Of a stretch of DNA of 64,000 bases, positions 36,165 through 45,694 are shown piece after piece (within the stretch, counting starts at the first letter, position 1; each line of letters starts with the position of its first letter). A program made the position numbers and the translations under genes. Source of the DNA: an uncultured Flavobacteriaceae bacterium (GTDB lineage: Bacteria > Bacteroidota > Bacteroidia > Flavobacteriales > Flavobacteriaceae); the NCBI GenBank assembly GCA_913061125.1, contig CAJXUB010000005.1, positions 1 through 64,000 on the forward strand, read 5' to 3'. Under the pieces are notes generated by a model. The model searched no databases, had not been told where the DNA came from, and worked only from the letters and a program-made list of their open reading frames with translations.

Positions 36165-37460
36165 TTATTGAACTTCAACTTGAGCTTGGACTGCTTTAAA
36201 AGCTTTTTCTAAATCTTCTTTAAGATCCTCTATGTTTTCGAGTCCAACAGAAAGACGAATCAAATCTTTGGTTACTCCCGTAGTCTTTTGCGCCTCATCG
36301 CTAAGTTGCTGATGGGTTGTACTTGCGGGGTGAATGATGAGCGATTTCGTATCTCCAAAGTTTGCTACCAAAGAAAACAGTGTGGTGGTATTGGCAATCG
36401 TTTTGGCAGCCTCGTAACCACCTTGCACACCAAAAGTGATCAATCCGCTTTGACCCTTGGGCAAATAACGGTTGGCTAAAGATTTGTAGGCACTTGTTTC
36501 CAATCCCGGGTAATTGACCCACGTGACTTGATTTTGTTCTTGAAGCCATAGAGCCAACGCAAGTGCATTTTCGCTGTGTTTTTGGATTCGAACTTCAAGA
36601 GTTTCGAGACCCTGTATAATTTGAAAGGCATTAAATGGGCTTAAAGCGGCTCCATAATCTCTCAATCCTTCAATTCTAATTTTTGCAATGAATGCTGCGG
36701 CTTCGAGGACCTCGCTGTAAACCAATCCGTGGTAGCCCGGCGATGGTTCTGTAAATTCAGGAAATTTGCCATTGGCCCAGTCAAAAGTCCCCGCATCTAT
36801 GATGGCACCGCCAAGAACGGTTCCATTCCCATTGATATATTTTGTTAGCGAATGAATGACAATATTTGCCCCATATTTTATGGGATTTAAAAGGTAAGGC
36901 GTCGCTACTGTATTATCAACAATAAGCGGAACTTTATATGCTTTTGCTTGTTTTGAAATGGCCTCGATATCCAAAACATCCAGTTTGGGATTTCCTAAAG
37001 ATTCAATAAAAAATGCTCTCGTATTTTCTTGCGCAGCAGCTTTGAAATTATCTGCATCAGAGGGATCAACAAAGGTTGTTGTGATGCCGTGTCTGGGTAA
37101 AGTTACACTTAGCAAATTGTAGGTTCCTCCGTACAAACTGCTTGAGGCAACGATATGATCGCCAGCTTTTAGTAATGTAAGTAAGGTGGTTGCAATGGCT
37201 GAGGTACCGGAGGCCGTCACGACCGCTGCGATACCACCTTCAAGTGCCGCCAGTCGCTGTTCCAAGATGTCGTTTGTGGGGTTGTTAATTCGGGTGTAAA
37301 TGCTTCCTGGTTCAGCCAAAGCAAAGAGGTTTGCTGCATGGTCTGAATCCTTAAAAACATAGGCCGTGGATTGGTAAATTGGCACCGCTCTTGTGCCGGC
37401 GTTTTGGGAAACGTCGTGTCCCGCGTGTAGTGCATGGGTTGAAAATTGTTGTGTACTCAT
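36165..37460 (-). CDS. metY: O-acetylhomoserine sulfhydrylase (aminocarboxypropyltransferase)
   Basis: PLP enzyme that makes homocysteine from O-acetylhomoserine and sulfide. The 431-residue protein begins FSTHALHAGHD and contains AVPIYQSTAYVF, YTRINNPTNDILE, SSLYGGTYNLL and the PLP-lysine motif VIHSLTKYINGNGTVLGG. The C terminus has LIIHPASTTHQQL and LIRLSVGLENIEDL. Length and motifs fit the sulfhydrylase rather than the shorter cystathionine gamma-synthase. It is the first gene of the riboswitch-controlled met operon. Confidence 0.95.
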   Translation of the reverse strand: MSTQQFSTHALHAGHDVSQNAGTRAVPIYQSTAYVFKDSDHAANLFALAEPGSIYTRINNPTNDILEQRLAALEGGIAAVVTASGTSAIATTLLTLLKAGDHIVASSSLYGGTYNLLSVTLPRHGITTTFVDPSDADNFKAAAQENTRAFFIESLGNPKLDVLDIEAISKQAKAYKVPLIVDNTVATPYLLNPIKYGANIVIHSLTKYINGNGTVLGGAIIDAGTFDWANGKFPEFTEPSPGYHGLVYSEVLEAAAFIAKIRIEGLRDYGAALSPFNAFQIIQGLETLEVRIQKHSENALALALWLQEQNQVTWVNYPGLETSAYKSLANRYLPKGQSGLITFGVQGGYEAAKTIANTTTLFSLVANFGDTKSLIIHPASTTHQQLSDEAQKTTGVTKDLIRLSVGLENIEDLKEDLEKAFKAVQAQVEVQ

Positions 37461-37553
37461 TTTTCTGTTTTTTTGAGTTAATACATTATTAAACCAAAAG
37501 TCAAAGACGCCACAATTGTGCGAATCTTAGAGAAAAATGTTAAAAAGAAATTT

Positions 37554-37575
37554 GAAACACCGCAGGGGGTGTATC
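37554..37575 (-). promoter_or_regulatory. Expression-platform hairpin of the SAM riboswitch
   Basis: Downstream of the aptamer, the minus strand can fold GATACACC with GGTGTTTC around a six-base loop, with one internal mismatch. A short A-stretch then TTTC and TTTTT follow, so it may act as a weak terminator. An anti-terminator partner was not worked out. Confidence 0.45.
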
Positions 37576-37576
37576 G

Positions 37577-37687
37577 TGTTATCTATCTTTTTACAAAAAA
37601 AGTAGAATTTAGCACCTACTCCGATATAAAATTTAGAGGGTTGCCAAGGCTTCAACGGGTCTAGTCCCTCCACCTTTCTTGATAACA
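37577..37687 (-). ncRNA. SAM-I (S-box) riboswitch upstream of metY
   Basis: The minus-strand RNA shows the conserved S-box landmarks in order: TTATCAAGAAAGGTGGAGGG, GACTAGACCC, TTGAAGCCTTGGCAACC, then AGGTGCTAAATTCTAC and GATAGATAAC. P1 closes by pairing TGTTATC (37681-37687) with GATAACA (37577-37583). SAM-I aptamers bind S-adenosylmethionine and switch off methionine genes. It lies 117 bases upstream of metY and should control metY, the osmC-like gene and the metX-like gene. Confidence 0.93.
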
Positions 37688-37770
37688 TTCCAATAAGTTT
37701 TTGAACTTTATGAGTACAAATATTCAAATAATAAATTTACAATACCAAATATTTTTCTAAAAAATTAAAA

Positions 37771-39315
37771 TTATTTTATGTTTTTAGTAAATTTTTCTTT
37801 TATTATATGTTCTATAGATTTATTTTCTATTTTACTTTCGAGCCACGAAATAATATCAAGGTATAGAAACGCGCGTCCCTCGTACGGGTGATTGACATAG
37901 GTCTGCAAAGTTTGGTACAATTGCTTAAAAGCAGATTTAAGCTGGTGCGGATAAATATCGCCCAACCCTTTTAGGAAGGCCACCATTTCTTTTTGTACGG
38001 CATACAAATCTTCCATTTTAATCAGGTATTTGTAAGTGCTTTTTATCAGGCGATCCAAATGATAATCCAATCCTGCTTCGTAGTGCGCCACCAAATTCAA
38101 TATCCTTGAAAAACACAATAAATCTTCTCGCATTTGCAGTGATTTATTGTTAATAATTTTAGAGAGGTACTTGATGGTGTTATTGTAGTCATCCATTCCA
38201 AAATACAAGCACGCTATTTTGTAATAAAACAGCATCACATGGTGCTCGTCAATTTTATCTGAATGGATTTTTAACCCTTCCAAAACCTCATTAACCAAAA
38301 TAAGTCCTTTTTTAAAACTGCCTTCCATAAAATGCAAATTAAATTTATTGGTGTAGAGATACAGAAAGGAAAGACTGTTGGTGTTGTGGTCTTTGGAAAA
38401 CCAAGGTTCATTGACTACAAGCTCAAAATCCCGCAACGCGATTTTAAACTTTCTATGGTGTTTTACAAAAAATAGGGCTTCCAATAGATACTGATACCCC
38501 CGCAGAAAAAACACGGGATTCAAGCGCATCATGGCAGGATGGTCGTAAAACAAATCGACCCATTGTTTGGAGTATTTATAACAAGACTTAAAATCTTGAA
38601 TCAGAAAACTATACCACAGGTAGGATTTATAGAGCCAAAGTTTTTCGCGAAATCCCAAATCTTTGAGCTCATATTGCGGCAAACGTTTATGAAAATAATC
38701 GGTAACTTTTTGATACTCAGCATCATTTTTAACATACCCTGTTTTTAAAAACAATCCATAAAGTTGCAACGACAAATTGGACAACTTGCTTGCAATAACA
38801 TTTTGCTGGCTTAACGTTTTGGCCTGAACAGTCAATTCATCTGCTCTGTTATTCAAACTTCTAGTGATGTATTGAGATTCAATCACTTTTTCAAGCTCAA
38901 CGATTTCATAAGCGATATTTTTCTCTTGACTAGAAATGGCTTGACTTTTGGCTTTATCTAAAATTTTTAGACTTTGCCTATAGAGCCCCTTGTGATATAA
39001 TATGGTTGCAAAATCCAGCTGTTCACGGAGTTGAATTCGTACATTTTGATGCGATGGATTAAGCCGAAGACTAATTAAAATTTGTTTGTAAAGATGAGCC
39101 TTGAGGTTGGAGAGTTGTTGTTTTTTCACAAACCCAGAAGCTAAAATAGCGCTCTCGTCATAGACTTTGAGTTTGTCCAATTGCCTGAATAACATGAAGA
39201 ATTTGGAGTCTTCATTAACGCCCAATCGGCCCACATAAAGTTTAAACTGGCGCTTTTCAGACTTCGTGAGTGATTTAACCAATACAAATAAGTGATCTTT
39301 TTGTGTTTTAATCAT
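37771..39315 (-). CDS. Conserved helical-repeat (TPR-like) protein of unknown function
   Basis: The 514-residue protein is predicted to be almost entirely alpha-helical, with tandem helical hairpins such as ILYHKGLYRQSLKILDKA and KIACLYFGMDDYNNTIKYL. These look like degenerate TPR repeats. There is no signal peptide or membrane segment, so it is probably cytoplasmic. The N terminus (LVKSLTKSEKRQFKLYV) is recognisable in many Bacteroidota proteins without assigned function. It is monocistronic, between the SAM-controlled met operon and the divergent leu operon. Confidence 0.8.
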   Translation of the reverse strand: MIKTQKDHLFVLVKSLTKSEKRQFKLYVGRLGVNEDSKFFMLFRQLDKLKVYDESAILASGFVKKQQLSNLKAHLYKQILISLRLNPSHQNVRIQLREQLDFATILYHKGLYRQSLKILDKAKSQAISSQEKNIAYEIVELEKVIESQYITRSLNNRADELTVQAKTLSQQNVIASKLSNLSLQLYGLFLKTGYVKNDAEYQKVTDYFHKRLPQYELKDLGFREKLWLYKSYLWYSFLIQDFKSCYKYSKQWVDLFYDHPAMMRLNPVFFLRGYQYLLEALFFVKHHRKFKIALRDFELVVNEPWFSKDHNTNSLSFLYLYTNKFNLHFMEGSFKKGLILVNEVLEGLKIHSDKIDEHHVMLFYYKIACLYFGMDDYNNTIKYLSKIINNKSLQMREDLLCFSRILNLVAHYEAGLDYHLDRLIKSTYKYLIKMEDLYAVQKEMVAFLKGLGDIYPHQLKSAFKQLYQTLQTYVNHPYEGRAFLYLDIISWLESKIENKSIEHIIKEKFTKNIK

Positions 39316-39461
39316 AATTAAATATCATTGCTAAAAAACTGATTTACAGCATTTTAGACAAAAATCATAGCGCATAAACGTCGTAAAATTATAGAAATAT
39401 TTTAGGAATAACTCTAAAAAATAAATTAAATTCGTGAGAAATATTTCATGCGGTAATTGCC

Positions 39462-40631
39462 ATGTCCAACTCCAAAGTACAAATTTTTGATACCACACTT
39501 CGCGACGGCGAGCAAGTCCCTGGCTGTAAACTCAATACGAACCAAAAAATTGTCATTGCCGAACAATTGGACTTGTTGGGGGTTGATGTAATTGAGGCCG
39601 GATTTCCAGTTTCAAGTCCTGGCGATTTTGCTTCAGTTGAAGCCGTTTCTAAAATTGTAAAACACGCAACGGTTTGCGGGCTTACACGTTCGGTAGAAAA
39701 TGATATTAAAGTTGCAGCACAAGCCCTGAAATATGCCAAAAGACCCAGGATTCATACCGGTATTGGCACCTCAGATTCTCACATCCAGTATAAATTTAAA
39801 TCCAATAGAGACGCCATCATAGAACGAGCCGTTGCGGCTGTAAGTTATGCCAAAACGTTTGTGGAGGATGTGGAGTTTTATGCGGAAGACGCTGGCCGAA
39901 CTGACAACGACTATTTAGCCAGAGTTTGCGAAGCGGTAATAAAAGCAGGCGCAACAGTTCTCAATATTCCCGACACCACGGGGTATTGCCTACCTCACGA
40001 GTATGGGGCAAAAATTAAGTATTTAAAAGAAAACGTCAAAGGCATAGATAAGGCCACTTTGTCTTGCCATTGCCACAACGACTTGGGTCTGGCAACTGCC
40101 AATTCTATTGAGGGGGTAATTAATGGTGCACGTCAAATTGAGTGTACAATTAACGGCATTGGCGAACGCGCCGGAAACACAGCGCTTGAAGAGGTCGTGA
40201 TGGTTATGAAACAACACCCTTATTTGGGATTAGACACCAACATCAATACAGCCATGCTTTACGGCATCAGCCAGTTGGTGGCAGAACAAACGGGCATGCA
40301 CCCACAGCCCAACAAAGCAATTATAGGAGCCAATGCCTTTGCACACAGCTCTGGAATACATCAGGATGGGGTTATAAAAAATAGAGAAACATACGAAATT
40401 ATAGATCCTAAAGATGTTGGCGTAACTGAATCCGCAATTGTACTTACAGCAAGATCTGGGCGTGCTGCCCTAGCATACCGAGCCAAAAATATAGGGTACG
40501 AACTTACTAAACTTCAACTGGATGTTGTGTATAAAGATTTTTTAAAATTTGCCGATTTAAAAAAAGAAATCAACGATAGTGACATCCATAAAATCATGGA
40601 ATCCAGTCCAATTTACAACGAACTCCATTAA
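39462..40631 (+). CDS. leuA: 2-isopropylmalate synthase, short form without regulatory domain
   Basis: The enzyme condenses acetyl-CoA and 2-ketoisovalerate, the first committed step of leucine synthesis. The 389-residue protein has the DRE-TIM catalytic motifs [10 protein letters not shown] (8-17), [12 protein letters not shown] and [12 protein letters not shown]. The chain stops soon after the catalytic barrel and subdomain, so the C-terminal leucine-binding regulatory domain of about 120 residues is missing. The downstream leuCDB genes support the leucine assignment over homocitrate or citramalate synthase. The 146-base region upstream shows no clear leader peptide or riboswitch. Confidence 0.92.
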   Translation: MSNSKVQIFDTTLRDGEQVPGCKLNTNQKIVIAEQLDLLGVDVIEAGFPVSSPGDFASVEAVSKIVKHATVCGLTRSVENDIKVAAQALKYAKRPRIHTGIGTSDSHIQYKFKSNRDAIIERAVAAVSYAKTFVEDVEFYAEDAGRTDNDYLARVCEAVIKAGATVLNIPDTTGYCLPHEYGAKIKYLKENVKGIDKATLSCHCHNDLGLATANSIEGVINGARQIECTINGIGERAGNTALEEVVMVMKQHPYLGLDTNINTAMLYGISQLVAEQTGMHPQPNKAIIGANAFAHSSGIHQDGVIKNRETYEIIDPKDVGVTESAIVLTARSGRAALAYRAKNIGYELTKLQLDVVYKDFLKFADLKKEINDSDIHKIMESSPIYNELH

Positions 40632-40638
40632 TCAAAAA

Positions 40639-42021
40639 ATGAAGAAAACGCTATTTGATAAAGTGTGGGATGCCCATGTGGTTGAAACGATAACCAATGG
40701 CCCTCAAATTCTATACATCGACAAGCACCTCATCCACGAAGTTACCAGTCCTCAGGCCTTTAATGAATTGAAACAACGCCAAATTCCTATTTTTAGACCA
40801 CAACAAATTGTGGCTACGGCAGATCATAACACTCCAACTGTAAATCAGCATTTGCCAATCAAAGATGAGTTGTCCAGAAATCAATTGGAACAACTCTCAA
40901 AAAACTGCGCTGAAAACAACATTACACTCTATCAACTTGGGCATCAGTATAACGGGATTGTTCATGTTATGGCTCCTGAGTTGGGCATTACCCAACCGGG
41001 GATGACTATGGTTTGTGGAGACAGTCACACCTCGACTCATGGGGCGTTTGGTGCCATTGCATTCGGTATCGGAACCAGTCAAGTGGCACAAGTATTTGCC
41101 AGTCAGTGCTTATTGCTCAAAAAACCCAAAAGCTTGCGAGTGACCGTCGATGGCCAGTTAAAAAAAGGGGTTTTACCCAAGGATGTTATCTTGTATATTA
41201 TTTCAAAACTTGGAACGAATTCCGGCACCGGATATTTTTGTGAATATGCTGGTGAGGTTTTTGAAACTATGAGTATGGAAGGCCGAATGACAGTTTGTAA
41301 CATGAGCATAGAAATGGGTGCTAGGGGCGGCATGATTGCTCCAGATCAAACAACTTTTGATTATTTACAGGGGCGAGAATTTGCTCCAAAAGGAAAAGCA
41401 TTTGAAAATAAAGTGTCGTATTGGAAAACATTGCCAACCGACTCTGGAGCAACTTTCGATAAGGAATACCGCTTTGATGCTGAAGATATTGAACCCATGG
41501 TTACCTATGGTACAAATCCTGGGATGGGAATCAAAATTTCTGAAACAATCCCCATTGAAACTACCTCTTCCGATAAAAAATCATTGGATTACATGAATTT
41601 TGAAGCGGGTGAATCATTAATCGGCAAACCCATTAATTATGTTTTTATTGGAAGTTGTACCAATTCCAGAATAGAAGATTTTAGAGTAGCAGCCGAATTT
41701 ATAAAAGGGAAACAAAAGGCCCAAAACGTAACGGCATGGTTGGTCCCAGGCAGCCGACAAGTAGAAGCTCAAATTCAAGACGAAGGATTACAGCAAATTT
41801 TTGAAGATGCTGGATTTGAATTGAGACAACCCGGTTGCTCGGCTTGTTTGGCCATGAATGAAGACAAAATCCCCAATGGCGAATATTGTGTTTCGACATC
41901 AAATCGAAATTTTGAAGGACGGCAAGGCCCAGGGTCACGAACAATTTTGGCCAGTCCACTTGTAGCAGCAGCTACAGCCATCGAAGGCAAAATTATTGAC
42001 ATTCGAAAACAACTCAACTGA
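40639..42021 (+). CDS. leuC: 3-isopropylmalate dehydratase large subunit
   Basis: Aconitase-family subunit of 460 residues with a [4Fe-4S] cluster. It begins [15 protein letters not shown] and shows [25 protein letters not shown] and the cluster motif [10 protein letters not shown]. It isomerises 2- to 3-isopropylmalate together with LeuD. The frame is open from 40579 inside leuA, but the family start is the ATG at 40639, 7 bases after the leuA stop. Its TGA stop overlaps the leuD ATG by one base. Confidence 0.97.
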   Translation: MKKTLFDKVWDAHVVETITNGPQILYIDKHLIHEVTSPQAFNELKQRQIPIFRPQQIVATADHNTPTVNQHLPIKDELSRNQLEQLSKNCAENNITLYQLGHQYNGIVHVMAPELGITQPGMTMVCGDSHTSTHGAFGAIAFGIGTSQVAQVFASQCLLLKKPKSLRVTVDGQLKKGVLPKDVILYIISKLGTNSGTGYFCEYAGEVFETMSMEGRMTVCNMSIEMGARGGMIAPDQTTFDYLQGREFAPKGKAFENKVSYWKTLPTDSGATFDKEYRFDAEDIEPMVTYGTNPGMGIKISETIPIETTSSDKKSLDYMNFEAGESLIGKPINYVFIGSCTNSRIEDFRVAAEFIKGKQKAQNVTAWLVPGSRQVEAQIQDEGLQQIFEDAGFELRQPGCSACLAMNEDKIPNGEYCVSTSNRNFEGRQGPGSRTILASPLVAAATAIEGKIIDIRKQLN

Positions 42022-42611
42022 TGGAAAAATTTTCAACCTTAAAATCCAGCGCAATCCCACTGAATGTGGAAAATATTGACACCGATCAAATTATTCCAGC
42101 TCGATTTCTTAAGGCCACCGATAAAAAGGGATTTGGCGACAATGTTTTTAGAGACTGGCGTTTCAAGGAAGACGGCTCCGCCAACCCAAATTTTATATTG
42201 AACAACCCCAGTTTCAGTGGTGAAATTCTTGTTGCTGGCGATAATTTTGGCTGTGGCTCTAGCAGAGAACATGCCGCATGGGCGCTCGTTGGATACGGGT
42301 TTAAAGTTATAATATCCAGCTTTTTTGCAGATATTTTTAAGGGCAATGCCCTCAATAACGGCTTACTCCCGATTCAAGTCTCCAAAAACGTTCTGAGCGA
42401 ACTGTTTGATGCCATTGAAAGTAATCCGGAAACAATATTAGAAATTGACCTTGAGAAACAACAACTCACCGTTTTAAATACAAAATTAAAGACCCATTTC
42501 GAGATTGACCCCTACAAAAAAACATGCTTGATTAATGGCTACGACGACATTGATTATTTGATAAGTAAAACGACACAAATTGAAGCCTTTGAACTTCAAA
42601 AAACCAACTAA
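42021..42611 (+). CDS. leuD: 3-isopropylmalate dehydratase small subunit
   Basis: Swivel-domain subunit of isopropylmalate isomerase, 196 residues. Typical motifs are [30 protein letters not shown] and [19 protein letters not shown]. It is translationally coupled to leuC. Confidence 0.97.
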   Translation: MEKFSTLKSSAIPLNVENIDTDQIIPARFLKATDKKGFGDNVFRDWRFKEDGSANPNFILNNPSFSGEILVAGDNFGCGSSREHAAWALVGYGFKVIISSFFADIFKGNALNNGLLPIQVSKNVLSELFDAIESNPETILEIDLEKQQLTVLNTKLKTHFEIDPYKKTCLINGYDDIDYLISKTTQIEAFELQKTN

Positions 42612-42612
42612 T

Positions 42613-43731
42613 ATGACCCTAGAAATTGCAGTTTTACCAGGAGACGGTATCGGCCCTGAAGTTACTGAAGAAGCCATTAAAGTACTGAAAGCTATTGCTA
42701 TGAATTTTGATCATAAATTCAGGTTTACCTACGCCGATGTGGGCGCCATAGCCATTGACAAACAAAACAATCCATTGCCAGAAAAGACTTTGGAACTTTG
42801 CAAATCAAGCCACGCTGTTCTTTTTGGGGCCATTGGAGACCCGAAGTACGACAACGACCCCACTGCCAAAATCCGACCAGAACAAGGCTTATTAAAACTG
42901 CGAAAAGAGCTGGGGTTGTTCGCAAATATAAGACCCGTTAAGGCCTACAAAACACTGTTGGATAAATCTCCACTACGGAAAAAAATTATCAAAGGAACGG
43001 ATATAAGTATTTATAGAGAATTGACCGGCGGTTTATATTTCGGAAAAAAAACATTAAGTGACGATGGCAATACGGCCTCCGACCTTTGCACCTACTCCCG
43101 ACACGAAATCGAACGCATCGCACATTTGGCCTTTAAAGCAGCACAAGCGCGACAAAACAAAGTAACTTTAGTTGATAAAGCAAACGTACTGGAAAGCTCA
43201 AGACTTTGGCGAAAAGTGGTCACTGAGGTAGGTAAATCTTACGAAGATGTAACCTTAGAATTCTTGTTTGTGGACAATGCAGCGATGCAAATGATTTTAA
43301 ACCCCAATCAATTTGACGTCATCCTGACGGAAAATCTTTTTGGCGACATTATCAGCGACGAAGCAAGTGTCATTGGCGGCTCCATTGGGTTGCTCGCCTC
43401 GGCATCCATTGGAGAAAAATACGCTCTTTTCGAACCCATCCATGGGTCTTACCCCCAAGCCAAAGGCCAAGGTATTGCCAACCCCGTAGCATCAATCCTT
43501 TCGGCGGCGATGCTGCTGGATCATTTTGAATTGTTTGAAGAAGCCAACAGAATACGTCAAGCTGTCGATAAATCCTTGGAACTACAAATCACAACCCCCG
43601 ATTTGAATCAAAAATACGATAATGTAACCACAAGTAAAGTTGGAGATTTTATTGAAGATTTCATCAATAATCCTGAGGATTCCAACCTAAATTTTTCGAA
43701 TATTTACTTGGGGCAATCCACAATTATTTAG
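42613..43731 (+). CDS. leuB: 3-isopropylmalate dehydrogenase
   Basis: NAD-dependent oxidative decarboxylase of the leucine pathway, 372 residues. It has IAVLPGDGIGPEV at the N terminus, FGAIGDPKYD, RELTGGLYFG, the DKANVLESSRLWR motif and ENLFGDIISDEAS. The open frame begins at 42580 inside leuD, but the ATG at 42613, one base after the leuD stop, gives the family start. It ends the leuACDB operon and is followed by a hairpin terminator. Confidence 0.97.
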   Translation: MTLEIAVLPGDGIGPEVTEEAIKVLKAIAMNFDHKFRFTYADVGAIAIDKQNNPLPEKTLELCKSSHAVLFGAIGDPKYDNDPTAKIRPEQGLLKLRKELGLFANIRPVKAYKTLLDKSPLRKKIIKGTDISIYRELTGGLYFGKKTLSDDGNTASDLCTYSRHEIERIAHLAFKAAQARQNKVTLVDKANVLESSRLWRKVVTEVGKSYEDVTLEFLFVDNAAMQMILNPNQFDVILTENLFGDIISDEASVIGGSIGLLASASIGEKYALFEPIHGSYPQAKGQGIANPVASILSAAMLLDHFELFEEANRIRQAVDKSLELQITTPDLNQKYDNVTTSKVGDFIEDFINNPEDSNLNFSNIYLGQSTII

Positions 43732-43744
43732 ATTTCATTAGACC

Positions 43745-43781
43745 AAAAAAAAACCTCATGCGCTATGCACGAGGTTTTTTT
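43745..43781. terminator. Bidirectional intrinsic terminator between leuB and rng
   Basis: A run of A then CCTC pairs with GAGG then a run of T, and an inner TGC/GCA stem closes a small loop. The A and T runs flank the stem symmetrically. It can therefore end leuB transcription (plus) and, just past its stop at 43784, rng transcription (minus). Confidence 0.8.
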
Positions 43782-43783
43782 AT

Positions 43784-45331
43784 TTACAATTTAATGGTTT
43801 TGCCTTGGCCGTTTTTAAAACGGTACTCGAGGTATGTGTAAGCGTCTCTTGGCATAATTTTTACCCATATTTTATGTTGAAAAAACCATTTCAACCGAAT
43901 TGATGGGAACCCTTTTGTCAGAAAGGCGGCAATAAAAGGATGTGTGTTTAAAGTCACCGTTTTGTTGCCTTTTTTAATAATTTGATTTAATTGATGATTC
44001 ATCTTATCTATTAAAACAATAGGTGCTTCAACCTCAGACCCTTCTGGACCATTTGGATTGGCTTCTTTTGTTTTAATATTCATTTCTGGACGGACCCGCT
44101 GACGTGTGATTTGGATAAGGCCAAACTTGCTTGGGGGTAAGATTTTATGTTTGGCGCGGTCGTCTTTCATTTCGTTTCTAAGATGATTGTAAAGTTTTTT
44201 TCGATTTTCGGCGCTATTCATATCGATGAAATCAATAACAATAATACCACCCATGTCACGAAGTCTAAACTGACGTGCCAACTCTGTGGCTGCAATAAGA
44301 TTCACTTCTATGGCGGTATCTTCTTGATTTTTTTCTTTACTTGTTCGATTGCCACTATTGACATCAACCACATGGAGTGCTTCGGTGTGTTCTATAATTA
44401 AATAGGCGCCTTTTGGCATTCGAACAGTTTTCCCGAAAGCCATTTTAATTTGGCGTTCAATTCCGAATTTTTCAAATATTGGGGTTTTGGAATTGTAATG
44501 TTTAACGATAGACTCTTTGTGTGGTGCTATTTCAAAAATATAGTCTTTTATTTTGTCACAAAGTGCGTCATCATCTACATTAATTTTGGTAAAACTGTCG
44601 TTAAAAATGTCTCTCAAAATGGAGGCTGCTTTGTTCATTTCACCATATACTTTACTGGGAGTATGCGCTTTGGGGATATTTTTGCATACGGTTTCCCATT
44701 TTTTGTAAAGATTCTGCAAATCTCTATCTAATTCAGCAACTTTTTGACCTTGAGCAACTGTTCTAATGATAACACCAAATCCTTTTGGCGCAATGCTTCT
44801 AACGAGTCGTTTGAGCCGTTCTTTTTCTGCACGACTTTCAATTTTTTGAGAAATTGAGATTCGATCTGAAAAAGGGACCAAAACCAAATACCGCCCAGCA
44901 AACGAAAGCTCTGAACTAATTCGTGGTCCTTTTGTTGAGATCGGTTCTTTGACGATCTGAACCAATAGAGTTTGGTTTGGTTTAATAACTTGATCAATTT
45001 TTCCGTCTTTGTGAATGTCTTTTTCGAAAGGAAAATCTTTCAACGAAAAATCGTTTTGTTTACCTGTGCTTACACGTTTCATGAATTTCATTAAGGAAGG
45101 CAATTTTGGACCTAAATCGTGATAATGCAAAAAGGCATCTTTTTGATAACCTACATTGACAAAAGCAGCATTTAGCCCAGGAATAGATTTTCTAACTTTG
45201 GCTATAAACACATCACCAACAGAAAATTTATTATTGTCCTTGTCTTTTTGATATTCAATTAGTTTTCCATCTTTGAGTAAGGCAAAATCAACATTGTCTG
45301 AACTGGATCGAATGATTAATTCTTTAGTCAT
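43784..45331 (-). CDS. rng: Ribonuclease E/G family endoribonuclease
   Basis: The 515-residue protein is RNase G-like. It has an N-terminal S1 domain (GDVFIAKVRKSIPGLNAAFVNVG), interrupted by an insertion near residues 80-110, and the catalytic domain with HVVDVNSGN and GGIIVIDFIDM, whose two aspartates bind Mg. It lacks the long C-terminal degradosome scaffold of RNase E. The zinc-link CPxC motif of the E. coli enzymes is not seen; the corresponding part reads RPEMNIKTKEANPNGPEG. It processes rRNA precursors and degrades mRNA. It has a structured 5' leader. Confidence 0.93.
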   Translation of the reverse strand: MTKELIIRSSSDNVDFALLKDGKLIEYQKDKDNNKFSVGDVFIAKVRKSIPGLNAAFVNVGYQKDAFLHYHDLGPKLPSLMKFMKRVSTGKQNDFSLKDFPFEKDIHKDGKIDQVIKPNQTLLVQIVKEPISTKGPRISSELSFAGRYLVLVPFSDRISISQKIESRAEKERLKRLVRSIAPKGFGVIIRTVAQGQKVAELDRDLQNLYKKWETVCKNIPKAHTPSKVYGEMNKAASILRDIFNDSFTKINVDDDALCDKIKDYIFEIAPHKESIVKHYNSKTPIFEKFGIERQIKMAFGKTVRMPKGAYLIIEHTEALHVVDVNSGNRTSKEKNQEDTAIEVNLIAATELARQFRLRDMGGIIVIDFIDMNSAENRKKLYNHLRNEMKDDRAKHKILPPSKFGLIQITRQRVRPEMNIKTKEANPNGPEGSEVEAPIVLIDKMNHQLNQIIKKGNKTVTLNTHPFIAAFLTKGFPSIRLKWFFQHKIWVKIMPRDAYTYLEYRFKNGQGKTIKL

Positions 45332-45424
45332 AATATTAATTTTGGTCTGAACAACAACGTTGATCAGATGGATTAAAAATTTGTTCTATGAACCACAAAG
45401 CCGAGCTTGGTGGTGTATTTTGAA

Positions 45425-45479
45425 GGGGTGTACAACAGCGTGTACAGCCCTGTAAATTTCACAGGATTTTACCGGTAAA
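45425..45479 (-). promoter_or_regulatory. Structured leader upstream of rng: three successive inverted repeats
   Basis: The 249-base gene-free stretch upstream of rng contains three inverted repeats. The first pairs GGGGTGTACA (45425-45434) with TGTACAGCCC (45441-45450), with one mismatch. The second pairs CCTGT (45449-45453) with ACAGG (45461-45465). The third is the perfect palindrome TTTACCGGTAAA (45468-45479). The first two overlap and could be alternatives. RNase E-type genes are known to be autoregulated through 5' leader structure, so a similar role is plausible. Confidence 0.45.
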
Positions 45480-45552
45480 TTCTTGATTTTCAATAAGGTA
45501 AGATTAAAAATTATAGAATTTGATGTCAATGAACGTCAACAACATAAAACCG

Positions 45553-45574
45553 AAAAAGTAGCCAAGGCTACTTT
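45553..45574 (-). terminator. Intrinsic terminator of the HU / small basic protein operon
   Basis: On the minus strand AAAGTAGC pairs perfectly with GCTACTTT around a CTTG loop and is followed by more T. It lies seven bases after the stop of the 29-residue gene and ends the HU operon before the rng leader. Confidence 0.8.
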
Positions 45575-45580
45575 CTCAGT

Positions 45581-45670
45581 TTACTTTTTTTTGTGTCGAT
45601 TGGCTCGACGTCTTTTTTTGCGCTTGTGCGTCGCTACCTTGTGTCTTTTACGTTTTTTACCACTGGGCAT
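45581..45670 (-). CDS. 29-residue highly basic small protein, probable ribosome-associated protein
   Basis: The ATG at 45670 opens a 29-codon frame that begins MPSGKKRKRHKVATHKRKKR and ends in TAA at 45581. More than half of the residues are Lys, Arg or His, and there is no acidic residue. The gene sits 24 bases downstream of HU and directly before a strong terminator, as expected for a real second gene of the operon. I recall near-identical short proteins in other Bacteroidota. Composition fits a tiny ribosomal protein, like Thx or a Bacteroidota-specific large-subunit protein. The exact identity is not certain. It is short enough to be missed by default gene callers. Confidence 0.8.
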   Translation of the reverse strand: MPSGKKRKRHKVATHKRKKRRRANRHKKK

Positions 45671-45694
45671 ATAACCTAAATTTATTTAAATTAA

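Noticed and set aside
39316-39461. Leucine leader peptide or T-box upstream of leuA
   Set aside because: No run of Leu codons, no conserved T-box sequence and no terminator hairpin were found.
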